Assembly: GCA_016946835.1 (NCBI GenBank)
Contig: JACVTC010000046.1
Span: 790,001-854,000, forward strand
Length of the DNA: 64,000 nt
Direction: 5' to 3'
Origin: Neocallimastix lanati (nom. inval.)
Lineage: Eukaryota > Neocallimastigomycota > Neocallimastigomycetes > Neocallimastigales > Neocallimastigaceae
In this document: positions 1 to 12,485 of the stretch, in pieces
Numbering within the stretch: position 1 is the first letter of the stretch
How the letters are laid out: each line of letters starts with the position of its first letter
Notes under the pieces: model-generated
The model's input: the letters and a program-made list of their open reading frames with translations, nothing else
Database searches by the model: none
Told to the model about the DNA's origin: nothing
Made by a program: the position numbers and the translations under genes

Positions 1-1647
1 TATTAATATATTAAATGAAATTAGATATTATTTATTAATTAGTCATTTTATATATTTAATAAAACGAATTATTTTAATATTTAAATATTAAATATTATAA
101 TATTAAAATTTTGTAATTATTTTTTTCTTTCTTTAATATTTATATAATTATTTCATATAAATCAAACATTTAACTTACTTTACAACCATTTTTGGTTCAC
201 CATTTTCGTCTGTACCTTGTACTTGTCTATATTGTAATACAGCATGTTGTTTAGAACAAGATGGATGGTCAATAGGTATATCTGCTACAAGTCTATCTCT
301 TCCAAGAAGATACCCGCTTTGACGATAAACAGGTAAAGGATCTTTATTAGATGTTACAACATTTGTGGAGTATAATAATTTTATAATATAATTAGTTGAA
401 AATTTAAAATATATATAAATATTTTGAATTTATATTATTAATAATAAATTATAAATTTGAAATTTTGAATTTAAAATTTTTGATGTTACATTTGTGGAGT
501 ATAATAATTTTATGTAATTATTTGAAAATTTAGTATATATATTTTAAATTTATATTATTAATAATAAATTATAAATTTGAAATTTTGAATTTAAAATTAT
601 AGATTTTTTTTATATAAATTAATAATATATAAATTTAATAAATTATTTCAATCATTATTATATAGTTTATAAATGAATATATACCTAATTGTGTATCTCC
701 TTTAAATATATGGAATCTCCATTTTACTGTGGTCTTTCTTGCTTCCGGAGGTTCACTATATTTTAATACAACACCATTGTATGTGTTTTGTTCTGCTGCT
801 AATTTTCCTGTAAGTTTATAGTTTGGCTTCTCTTTTTCAATTTTTTTCTTTTCTCCTTCATCTCTAAATATATATGTGTTTAATTTAATTTAATTTTATT
901 TTTTTTTATAATATAAAAGAAATAAACAAAAATTAAATAAATTTATATTGGTATTTTAAAAACAATAATTTAATAATTGTATAAATAGATATTTAATATA
1001 TAATAATTAGTTTTTAATACTAACTTTATTCATTATCATTATTTTTCAATTTTTGTTATTAAAAAAAAAAAAAATAGATTTATAGTATATATAAATATGA
1101 TTAAATATGATATGATAAATATTTAGTAAATCAAAATATAATTTAATTTATAGCTTTAAAAAAAAATAAATATTAATTTAATTTTACTTGATTTTGAATC
1201 TCCATTATTTTCAATTCTTGCTTTTTTTGCTTTGTAATTATCTTCAAATTTATTATCTTTTAAATTGTCCTTATTCTCAATTCTTTCATTATCTTTTCTT
1301 CTTTCTTTATCATTATCATTCACTCTTTCTCTGCTAACACTTCTATTTCTTTTTTTATCATGTGAATCACTCTCGCTTTTACTTTCTTTATCATCTCTAT
1401 GTCTGTCTCTGTCTCTTTCTCTATCTCTTTCTCTATCTCTTTCTCTATCTCTTTCTCTATCTCTTTCTCTATCTCTTTCTCTATCTCTTTCTCTTTCTCT
1501 ATCTCTATTTCTATCTCTTTCTCTATTTCTGTCTCTGTCTCTATCTCTATTTCTATCTTTGCTTCTACTTCTGCTTCTCCTAGAATTATCTTTTTCTTTA
1601 CTATAGCTCCTTCTTCTAGAATGTCTATTTTCAGTATCACTTGACAT
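1..1647 (-). CDS. SNIP1/Pml1-like FHA-domain protein, 5' part (runs off the left edge)
   Basis: Exons (minus strand) 1647-1188, 861-685 and 341-179; the next intron runs off the window, so the C-terminus is missing. The joins keep frame only with the AG at 863-862 for exon 2. Exon 1 encodes an Arg/Ser/Asp/Glu-rich tail with a run of RERD tetrapeptides (a ~12 bp tandem repeat at about 1405-1500). Exons 2 and 3 carry the conserved KYSEPPEAR segment followed by an FHA core with YLLGRDR and DHPSCSKQHAVLQYR, the signature of SNIP1 (human) and Pml1 (yeast). These family members belong to the spliceosome-associated RES complex or nuclear signalling and bind phosphothreonine peptides through FHA. The family assignment is from remembered motif similarity and is strong; the basic N-terminus also fits. 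The second intron contains a tandem duplication, listed separately. Confidence 0.85.
347..600. repeat. Imperfect tandem duplication inside an intron
   Basis: Two copies of a ~120 bp unit lie head to tail, at about 347-479 and 480-600. Both contain the words TTTGTGGAGTATAATAATTTT and TTATATTATTAATAATAAAT. The duplication lies wholly in the intron between exons 2 and 3 of the SNIP1-like gene and includes sequence next to the 3' splice site. Confidence 0.75.
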
Positions 1648-2065
1648 ATTTATTATTATTTTTTTTTTTTACTATTTTTATTTTATAAATTTATAATAAA
1701 AAACAAAAAATTAAAAAAATTTTTTTTATGGTAATATTTTTTAAAAAAAAAAAAATAAAAATAAAAATTATATATAGTAAAAATTTTTATCATTTATTTT
1801 TTTTATTTTTTATTTTTTATTTTTTATTTTTATTTTTATTTTTATTTTTATTTTTTAAGATATTCAAAATATTTAATAATTTTTCTGTAAAAAATTATTT
1901 ATATATATTATTAAATTAATAAATTCTTGTTACTAAAATTAATACTTTAAATAATCAATTATATATTTATTATATTATTATCATTATTCTACTATTTTTA
2001 TTTTTATATTTTATTATCTGTTTATTATATATTATAATAATTTCTAACATAATTAAATATAGCAA

Positions 2066-2107
<42 letters not shown>

Positions 2108-2145
2108 AGAATAAAGAATAACATATAAATTATAATTTATTACTT

Positions 2146-2180
<35 letters not shown>

Positions 2181-2545
2181 TATAAATTAATTATTTAAAT
2201 CATGGTTAAAATTGGAATAAAAAATCCAATTTTATTGCAATAATGAAATGTTATATAATAAACAATATGTGCTAATGAGATATATTATTTAAATGAATAT
2301 ATAATTTTTGTATTATTTATATTATTAGTTAAAAAAAATATTTAGTTTATAAAAGTCATGAATAATTTACAAAATATTATAATATATAATTATATTTTCA
2401 ATATAATAATAAAAAATTATTCCTAATTAAATTATTAATTATAATAATACTATTAATATCAACATTATTACTAATATGATTTTTATTTTAATTATTATTA
2501 TTATTATTATTATTTTTTTTTTTTTTTTTTTTTAGTTCAGTTTAT
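1648..2545. other. Intergenic, low complexity
   Basis: A spacer between two minus-strand genes. It holds poly-A/T runs (one of ~37 A at 2067-2103), a (TTTA)n tract near 2140-2180 and ATT repeats near 2490-2515. I see no gene or RNA gene here. Confidence 0.6.
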
Positions 2546-3447
2546 TTATTTATCCATGTATTTCCAGACTTTTCTTTCTTGAGATCCAGTGGCAGGTTTC
2601 GGTGACTTTCTAAGAATAGTAATATTTGAATTCTTCGATATACCAAAAGCAAGAACAACATTTTCTTCACCAATTACAACTGGTGATTGCTTTTGAGCAC
2701 GTAATGAAATTAATTCCTTAGCAAAGTAATATCTAATAGAAATAATTATATATAAATTTATATTAAGAAGATAAAATTAATATTTGTAATAAAACTTTAA
2801 AAGTTTAAAATATAGACATATATATAAAAAAAAAATAATAAAGATAACATTATATCAATTTAATATAGTTGGAAATAAGTTATTTTAAATATTATTTTAT
2901 TTTATAATTTACCTATCAATTTCACTTGGAATAATAAAATCTTTACTTTCAACAACCTTTTTCATCCATTCAAATGGCAATTCAGAGAATAATTCAATGA
3001 GTCGTTTATAACCCTGGCCTTCTCTATCTTGCCATATATCTTGTCTATTTAATTCAGTTAATTCTTTAACAACATTTTTACATAAACAATTATAAACACA
3101 ATCATAAATATTCTTTGAGAATTCATCATAACGTGTAATGAAGTTTGGTTGATTAACAAAGTGACAATAATCTAAAACTGTATTTCTATTGATATTATTA
3201 TATATTAAATTAGCAGCAATATTACATAAATCTGGAAGACGAAGGAAATGTGCTGACGCTAAAACAGAACGTAATAATGCTGAATGTTCAGCAGAATTAA
3301 CATTTTCTACATTTAAGAGATGATGATGAGCATAGGAAGAATATAAATGGCCTAATGCGATAGATAAACCTTTTGCGGTAATATTCATATCATTAATTGG
3401 AAGGACAATATCAAGAACTGGATATCTTAAATTCATTTGACTAGCTC

Positions 3448-3482
<35 letters not shown>

Positions 3483-3593
3483 TAATATTAATATTGAAAA
3501 CCAATTTTATAATTATATAATTTTATTATTAATATCTACAAAAATAATTTTTGTGTTTTTTAATATTCATTATTTAAACTTTTAAATTTTCAT

Positions 3594-3658
<65 letters not shown>

Positions 3659-4174
3659 AAACACGAAATTGAAACGATCATATTATTTATCTAATATATT
3701 TAATACTTACTCTGTTTCACTAATTAACTGAGCCAATAATGGTGATCTGATACAAATAATTTTATGAAGGAAGAAAGTAGTATCTTGGATGATACCTCCC
3801 TGGAATCTTATTTTAAGATCAGTATATATACTATGTGTAAAACATTGGAATAAATGATCACAAATAATGTCATGATAAGACATTTGCATGTGTTGTTTTT
3901 GCTGATGTTGTGATTGATTATATAATTCATTTGGTAAATTGACTTGAATAGGAATATTTGAGTTATTTTCTAATTCATTAGTTAAATTTTGAATATTTGG
4001 ATTAAAATCTTGAATTTTATTATTTTGATTATCTTGGACTTCTGGTATATTACTATCATTTTTTGGACTTGACTTATTATTTTGTTTTATATTATCTACA
4101 ACTGAAGGACTGACAGTATTGTTTGCTGGAATGGCCCATTTATTTTGGATATCTGATTCAAGATTTTGAAGCAT
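2546..4174 (-). CDS. BTB/POZ domain protein
   Basis: Three exons on the minus strand: 4174-3711, 3446-2913 and 2732-2546, with stop TAA, giving 394 residues and matching phases at both introns. The N-terminus (about residues 1-105) is Asn/Gln/Ser-rich and probably disordered. A BTB/POZ fold then follows, with YTDLKIRF, FFLHKIICIRSPLLAQLI and, in exon 2, LRYPVLDIVLP and the helix around ALGHLYSSY. After it comes an all-helical region (SVLASAHFLRLPDLCNIAANLI) typical of the BTB-BACK transition, and a C-terminal tail ending KVWKYMDK. BTB domains mediate dimerisation or Cullin-3 binding; no DNA-binding or Kelch module is visible, so the specific role is unknown. Both introns are A-rich on the coding strand: the first contains a 59 nt homopolymer and ends in about 22 A before its G. 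Confidence 0.8.
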
Positions 4175-5003
4175 TTTTTTTATATTATGAATATACGAAC
4201 TTATTCAATTATATATAATTGTTTAAATTAAGAAATATATATAAAGTATTAAAAAACAAAACAAACAAAGTAATAAAATGAAATAAAAAACGATACTAGC
4301 TTAAGCGCTTATTCCTATAAAAAAATATTGATAGAGTGATATATTATTAATGAAAATGATAAATTTTACTAAAAAAAAAAAAAAAGTTATTTTTATTCAA
4401 TTTATAAAAATGCTTCTTTTTTCTCTTATTCTACATATTTATACATAATAAATAACTTTAAATATTATTTAAATACAATAATAGAAATATCAAGTTGAAT
4501 TAAAATATTTTTCATATTTTTTTTTATACTTTTAAAAAAATAATTAATATATTTTTATTTTTATTTTAAATATATTTTTACAAATATGATTATAAAGTAT
4601 ATATATTTTAAGGATATTATTTAATCAATTATTACTTACAGTTTATCCTTTTTACTTATATAGAAACTAATTTATTGTTTATCTTATTCATAAATTTTTA
4701 TAAATTAATTCATTAATATAATAAACTAATTTTTTTTTTTTTTATTTATTTTATTTTTTTTTTTAAAAAAAAAAAATATATAAAAAATAAGAAGAAATTT
4801 TATTTTAATAAAAAAAATATAATATTATTAAAAAATGTTTAATTAAATTTTATTTTATTTTGGATTATAATTAAAAATCTAATTTTTAAATATTTTTAAT
4901 AAATAATAAAAATTATACTTTTTAATAATTAAAAAAAAAAATAATAATTAAATATCTGAATTTTTGTTAATATTTTTAATTAAAAAAAAAAAACAAAAAA
5001 AGC

Positions 5004-5035
<32 letters not shown>

Positions 5036-6740
5036 TATAAAACTTTTAAATTATAAATTTTTTATTTAATATATTGATATAGTATATTATAATATATTTA
5101 AATTTTTTAATTATTAAAAAATTTTATTTTAAAAATAATTAAAATCTAATAGTTACTAATCATACTAATAATACTAAAAATATTAATATAATTAATAATA
5201 ACAATAATAAATAATAAATAATAAATAATAAATAATAAATAATAAATAATAAATAATAAATAATAAATAATAAATAATAAATAATAAATAATAAATAATA
5301 AATAATAAATAATAATAAATAATAATAAATAATAATAAATAATCGAAATAAATAAATATTAAATATTAATAAATAAGTAATAAATAATATATAATAATAT
5401 ATAATAATATATAATAATATATAATAAATAATAATAAATAATAAATAATAAGTAATAAATAATATATAAGTAATATTATAAATAATAGCATTATATAATA
5501 TATAATATATAATATATAAATAATAAATAATAAATAAATAATAATAAATATAGAATAAAATAAATAATAATAAAAAAAAATAATATAAAAAAAATAATTA
5601 ATAATTAATAATTAGTTGTTAATAAATGATTTTATTTAGACATAATTGTATTTATTAATAAGGAAATATATCAAATTGAAGTATATATTAAAGTTTAGTC
5701 CATATTGATTAAAAAATTTAAAGTTTGATTAAATTATAATTAATAAATTTTATAGATATTTATAATATATAATAAATAAAAACTATTAATACTAATAATA
5801 ATTTATATATAATAATATATTATTATTGGTATTAATCAGCCTGTCTAAATTCGAAAATTTATAAAAAAAAAAAAAAAAGTGCTAACCTATAAGTTTTAAA
5901 TCTATAATTCTTTAAACATTATTTTCATAAATGTGGATTAACTTTAAATTTGAAATAGATTTATATTAAATATTTTTTTTTTTTTTTTAACAAGACTAAT
6001 AAAATAATTTATAATAAAAATTATATTATTTTATTAATCTTGCTATAGTTATTAATACTGATTTAATAATTAGAGAATTTATGTTTATAACATTAAAATG
6101 ATTCATAAACTTAGTAAAATCCAATAAATAAATATAACTTATGTTGCTTTTTTTAGTTAACATTTTTTTATATCAATTGTTTATAAAAATATTAATATTA
6201 ATAGAATTATAATAATTAATATTAGTGATTCTATATTTGAATAGTATTAGTATTTATTACATTATGGTAATTATTAATAGTATTGACTTTACAATTAATA
6301 TATATCAATGTAAAATAATAAAATTCAATAATTAATACTTTGATAAATAATTTCATTGTTTAATTTTATAAATTAATAAAACTAATAGGAAAAAAAAAAA
6401 AAAAAAAAAAAATAGATATAAAAATAAAAAAGCTTTTATTATATTTTTCTTTTTATTTAATGCTTTATATATATATTATTGTAATAATTCTTATAAGTAA
6501 ATGTATATTTATATTTTAATTGAATCGAATTTAATTTTTTCCTTTTATGATCAAATAATAATTATTTATATATTTGTATACTTTTTTTTTTTTATTAAAA
6601 TATTGGACATTAATAATAAATAAATTAAAAATGAAAATAGATATTACACATATATAATAACTTATATCAAAAGTAAGCCCAACTGGTGAAAGCTTTAATT
6701 ATACAAGATTATAATATGGTATTATCCAATATTTTTTTTT
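4175..6740. other. Gene-free AT-rich region with AAT-type repeats
   Basis: No open frame with coding character. It contains a long (AATAATAAT/AAATAAT)n array at about 5165-5560, several A/T homopolymers, an AT dinucleotide tract near 5020-5040, and TA-rich sequence. I see nothing resembling a tRNA or other RNA gene. Confidence 0.6.
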
Positions 6741-6970
6741 TATTTTTTATTCTATTCTATTCTATTCTATTCTATTCTATTCTATTCTATTTTATTCAAT
6801 CTGTACTTTATATTTAATATTCTACTATTTATTTTATTTTATTTTATTTTATTCAATCTGTTCTTTATAATCTACTATTATTTTATTTTATTTTATTAAA
6901 TCTGTACTCTTTATATTAATATTCTACTATTTATTTTATTTTATCTTATTTTTATTTTTATTCTTATTTT
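6741..6970 (-). repeat. ATTCT and TTTTA pentamer tract with 36 bp satellite units
   Basis: Starts with about nine ATTCT pentamers, then TTTTA pentamers alternating with ATTCAATCTGTACTTTATAT-type units. This is the reverse complement of the satellite at 7985-10330, so the same repeat family lies here in the opposite orientation. Confidence 0.8.
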
Positions 6971-7984
6971 TATTTTATAGTTTTAATAATAGATTTTCTT
7001 TTTATAAAATTTTATTTATTGGTATTAATGAATCATTCATTAAAAGTATTTTTTTAATATAATTAAACTTAACTCTTAAATAAATTCTATTTGGCTTTAC
7101 AAAAATTATTTATATTCATTTTATTATAATTAATTTAATTTAAATTATAATTTGTCTATGACAAATTATTTTACTAAAATTCAAAGAGTTTTTATTTAAA
7201 TAAAAACCAGAATTTAAAACTTTCATAATTTTGAATATATATATGATTTTTTAAATATATATATTTTTATTAATCTGTATTGAAAAATATGGTCTTTGCA
7301 TTAAAGTTTATTATTTTTAATAAAAAAGAGTTTTCGATTTATTATTTAAAATGGTATAATTAATTTTTTTTTATTTTTTATTAATAATTTTTTTATTAAA
7401 CTTACTCTTAGATAAACAATTTTTTTGTTCTAAACAAAAATACAAAAATTATAATTATCAAATTTATATCTTTGTTAACATTACTATATGTAAAAATCCA
7501 TATGGTAATATATTTAATACATAGATGTACTATTTATATATATATATATGTATATATTAATATAATTTACATCAACGTAATATATTATCAGAAATAAATA
7601 ATAAATTTAATAATTTCAAATTATATTTATAGGACTATGATTTTTTTTTTTCAAAAAATACAAAAACTTATTCCAATTTTATAGGCACTTAAAATCAATA
7701 CTTAATAATATAGATATTAAAAATCTATACTATTAAATATAGCACAAAATAAAGTAATATATCTTTTGAGGTAATAGATTATACTAAAACAAATTTATAA
7801 AAATTTAAAAAATGAATGTTATATTAAAAAATAAATGGAATTTCTGAACATAATATGTAAAAAATCTTATTTTCAAAAAATGTTCAAAATAATATTGATT
7901 TCATTGTATAATAAATAATGAATCACAAATTTATCATATCTATTTTTATTACTAAATAAAGAGAATTATGAATTGGGAGTTGAA
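6971..7984. other. AT-rich spacer
   Basis: No gene seen. Only A/T-rich sequence with short homopolymers separates two parts of the pentamer satellite. Confidence 0.5.
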
Positions 7985-10330
7985 AATCTTTTATTAAATA
8001 TAATAAAATAAAAAATAAAAAATAAAAAATAAAAATAAAATATAATAAAATAAAATAAAATAAAATAAAATAAAATAAAATAAAATAAAATAAAATAAAA
8101 TAAAATAAAATAAAATAAAATAAAATAAAATAAAATAAAATAAAATAAAATAAAATAAAATAAAATAAAATAAAATAAAATAAAATAAAATAAAATAAAA
8201 TAAAATAAAATAAAATAAAATAAAATAAAATAAAATAAAATAAAATAAAATAAAATAAAATAAAATAAAATAAAATAAAATAAAATAAAATAAAATAAAA
8301 TAAAATAAAATAAAATAAAATAAAATAAAATAAAATAAAATAAAATAAAATAAAATAAAATAAAATAAAATAAAATAAAATAAAATAAAATAAAATAAAA
8401 TAAAATAAAATAAAATAAAATAAAATAAAATAAAATAAATAGTAGAATATGAATATAAAGTACAGATTGAATAAAATAAAATAAAATAAAATAAATAGTA
8501 GAGATATAAATATAAAGTACATATTTAATAAAATAAAATAAAATAAAATAAATAGTAGAATATGAATATAAAGTACAGATTGAATAAAATAAAATAAAAT
8601 AAAATAAATAGTAAAAATATAAATATAAAGTACATATTTAATAAAATAAAATAAAATAAAATAAATAGTAGAATATGAATATAAAGTACAGATTGAATAA
8701 AATAAAATAAAATAAAATAAATAGTAGAGATATAAATATAAAGTACATATTTAATAAAATAAAATAAAATAAAATAAATAGTAGAATATGAATATAAAGT
8801 ACAGATTGAATAAAATAAAATAAAATAAAATAAATAGTAAAAATATAAATATAAAGTACATATTTAATAAAATAAAATAAAATAAAATAAATAGTAGAAA
8901 TATGAATATAAAGTATAGATTGAATAAAATAAAATAAAATAAAATAAATAGTAGAAATATGAATATAAAGTATAGATTGAATAAAATAAAATAAAATAAA
9001 ATAAAATAAATAGTAGAAATATGAATATAAAGTATAGATTGAATAAAATAAAATAAAATTAAATAAAATAAATAGTAGAATATAAATATAAAGTACATAT
9101 TTAATAAAATAAAATAAAATAAAATAAATAGTAGAAATATGAATATAAAGTATAGAGTATAGATTGAATAAAATAAAATAAAATAAAATAAATAGTAGAA
9201 ATATGAATATAAAGTATAGATTGAATAAAATAAAATAAAATAAAATAAAATAAAATAAAATAAAATAAAATAAATAGTAGAAATATGAATATAAAGTATA
9301 GATTGAATAAAATAAAATAAAATAAAATAAATAGTAGAAATATGAATATAAAGTATAGATTGAATAAGATAAAATAAAATAAATAGTAGAAATATGAATA
9401 TAAAGTATAGATTGAATAAAATAAAATAAAATAAAATAAAATAAAATAAAATAAAATAAAATAAAATAAAATAAAATAAAATAAAATAAAATAAAATAAA
9501 ATAAAATAAAATAAAATAAAATAAAATAAAATAAAATAAAATAAAATAAAATAAAATAAAATAAAATAAAATAAAATAAAATAAAATAAAATAAAATAAA
9601 ATAAAATAAAATAAAATAAAATAAAATAAAATAAAATAAAATAAAATAAAATAAAATAAAATAAAATAAAATAAAATAAATAGTAGAATATGAATATAAA
9701 GTACAGATTGAATAAAATAAAATAAAATAAAATAAAATAAAATAAAATAAAATAAAATAAAATAAAATAAAATAAAATAAAATAAAATAAATAAAATAAA
9801 ATAAAATAAAATAAAATAAAATAAAATAAAATAAAATAAAATAAAATAAAATAAAATAAAATAAAATAAAATAAAATAAAATAAAATAAAATAAAATAAA
9901 ATAAAATAAAATAAAATAAAATAAAATAAAATAAAATAAAATAAAATAAAATAAAATAAAATAAAATAAAATAAAATAAAATAAAATAAAATAAAATAAA
10001 ATAAAATAAAATAAAATAAAATAAAATAAAATAAAATAAATAAATAAAATAAAATAAAATAAAATAAAATAAAATAAAATAAAATAAAATAAAATAAATA
10101 AATAAAATAAAATAAAATAAAATAAAATAAAATAAAATAAAATAAATAAATAAAATAAAATAAATAAATAAAATAAAATAAAATAAAATAAAATAAAATA
10201 AAATAAAATAGATAGTTATGTGATATAAAAATGTAAAATATTAATAAAAAATAAAAATACATAAAATAGATAGTGAAATAAGTAATAAAAATATAAAAAA
10301 TTAATAAAAATAAAAATAAAATAGATAGTA
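7985..10330 (+). repeat. (AAAAT)n array interspersed with a ~36 bp satellite unit
   Basis: About 2.3 kb of AAAAT pentamers, with uninterrupted runs of roughly 390, 260 and 520 bp. A ~36 bp unit, AAATAGTAGAATATGAATAT followed by AAAGTACAGATTGAAT, interrupts them repeatedly. At 8435-9420 the 36 bp units recur every ~55-65 bp with small variants (GTAGAGATAT, GTAAAAATAT, TACATATTTAAT). Because AAAAT has no in-frame stop in two frames, the array gives very long apparent Ile-Leu-Phe-Tyr reading frames on the minus strand, which I reject as genes. Confidence 0.9.
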
Positions 10331-10869
10331 AAAAAAGAAGTATAAATATTTGTTATATATTATTAACTTTTTTGTAATAAAATTTCATCTTTACTATTTG
10401 CTTTTTATTTTTATTATTTTTATTGCAAATCATTATATAATGTAATAAAGTTTATCTTTTTTCTCAAATATTCCCAATTTTAGTTACTACTACAAAAATT
10501 TAATTTAATTCGTGTAACCTATAGAACGGAAATTATTAAATTAAAAATAAATTAATTTTTTTTAAATTTATATTATATAGACTAAATATAAATTTATATT
10601 ATTATTTATATTATTTAATTTTTTTTTTTAATATTTCTTTTGTTCTTTTCTATAAATATGATAATATTATAATGCCTTTTAAATTAATTAATTTTGATAT
10701 AAATAATAGTAAATAATATTAATCAATAATAAATATCTATAAATAAATATATATATATATATATAAACAAAAAAAAAAAAAAAAAAAAAAGCCGTCATTA
10801 TCTTATTAATTCAAATTTTTTTAATTTTCTTTATATATTCTTATATTTGTTTTATTTATAATTTATTTA

Positions 10870-10902
<33 letters not shown>

Positions 10903-12485
10903 TTTTTTTTTTTTTTTTTTTTTGAAAATTTAAAATTTCAAACGCATTATTTCTTTATTAGTATTATTATTTTTAAATAAGTGTAAATGTTTAATCTTTT
11001 ACATATTATGAAATATAAACAAAATCATTTATCTTTAAATAAATTCATTACTAAAATTACTATTAAAAGGAAATAACAATGTCGTAAAAAATATATGAGT
11101 TAATTATAAATATAAGAAATATAAAATATAAATAAAGAATAACTTTTTATTATATTTTATAGTAATAAAAATTATATAGTAAATATAATATGTTAAAAAA
11201 AAAGATTATAAACGTAATTCCTAGGTATTATATATTAATAATTATAAAATTAGTAAATATTATATTTATATAAAAAGGATTTATTATCATAATTATTTGA
11301 TATTATATTTTATATTAATTAATTAATAATAATAGAAATGATAATAATAATATTAATAGTAATGAATATATTACAATATTTCATGTGAAGAAGGATTATT
11401 AATAATTTTTGTAATTTTTTTTATTAAATTATTTAAAAGAAAAATAATTATAAATATCATATAATTAATTTATGCTACTATCAGCAATAATATAAAATTG
11501 GGTTTTACTTAATTATAAAATTATATTATATATTATATAATACTATAAAATAGAGAATATATAAAAAATAAAAAAAATTTTATTTATGACATAAAAAAAA
11601 AATTATTAAGTACATATTAATCAAAATTTTATTCTATTATGAAAGGTCAATATTTAAAGTTTTTATATTTAATAAGGTTAGTAATATATAACACAAAGAG
11701 TATTGACCGCAAATAAACATTTTAAAAAAAGTATTTTTTTTTTTTTTTTTTTTTTAATTTTCTATTTTTTTTATTTTTGTACAATTTAATTTATTAATAT
11801 ATAGTATTAATTAAGGATATATATATTTTTATAAAATTAAAGTAAATTTTATTTTTATAAATATATAATATAGTATTAATAAATTATTTTAGCTTAAATA
11901 TATTAATAATAAATTAATTTTAATTTCTTTTTTATTTTAAATACAATTGCATATTATAAAATTTTCATAATAATATTAAATAAATAAAATTTTTACTATA
12001 AAGATAATATTTTAATAAACATCTTTAATTATTATATATTAAATAGAATATTGTATTAATATTCTTGTATAATGGATAATAATGGATATTAATTTGTTTT
12101 CATATATTATTTGGTGTAAATCATTATATATAAATTAAATGAAATATAAATTTAATTATTGAAATAGATAAATTATAATTTATACAAATCCTTTTTTTTT
12201 TTTTAATAGAAAAATGGAACATTTAAATAAAGAAAAATTCCTTTGTTTTTCGTTATAAATTTTTTTTATTTTTTTATTTTATTTTTGAATAGAGTTAAAA
12301 TTTTTAAATTGTAAAATATCAAATATATATTAAGTTATTGTATAAATTTGGAACATTTTATTTATTATTTAAAAGTCAAATAAAAAGTAATAATAATTTA
12401 TTATTACTTGAACTGTATTATATATAGGATTTAGTAATAACTTGTAAAATAAATTATCATTAACTATTTTTATATATAAATCAAA
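10331..12485. other. Intergenic region upstream of the first CotH gene
   Basis: AT-rich with poly-A and poly-T runs (10770-10790, 10901-10923, 11729-11754) and an ATT tract near 10876-10902. No coding or RNA gene is supported. A TATATATA-like element lies at about 12419-12427, roughly 60 nt before the CotH start; its significance is unknown. Confidence 0.5.

Noticed and set aside
1265-1606. Plus-strand Leu/Ser frames over the SNIP1-like first exon
   Set aside because: Antisense of the RERD repeat; the minus frame joins in phase to the FHA exons.
7923-10262. Long minus-strand frames (199 and 503 codons) rich in Ile-Leu-Phe-Tyr
   Set aside because: They are translations of the AAAAT pentamer array, where length 5 makes a 5-codon repeat without stops; no start context, no codon-level conservation.
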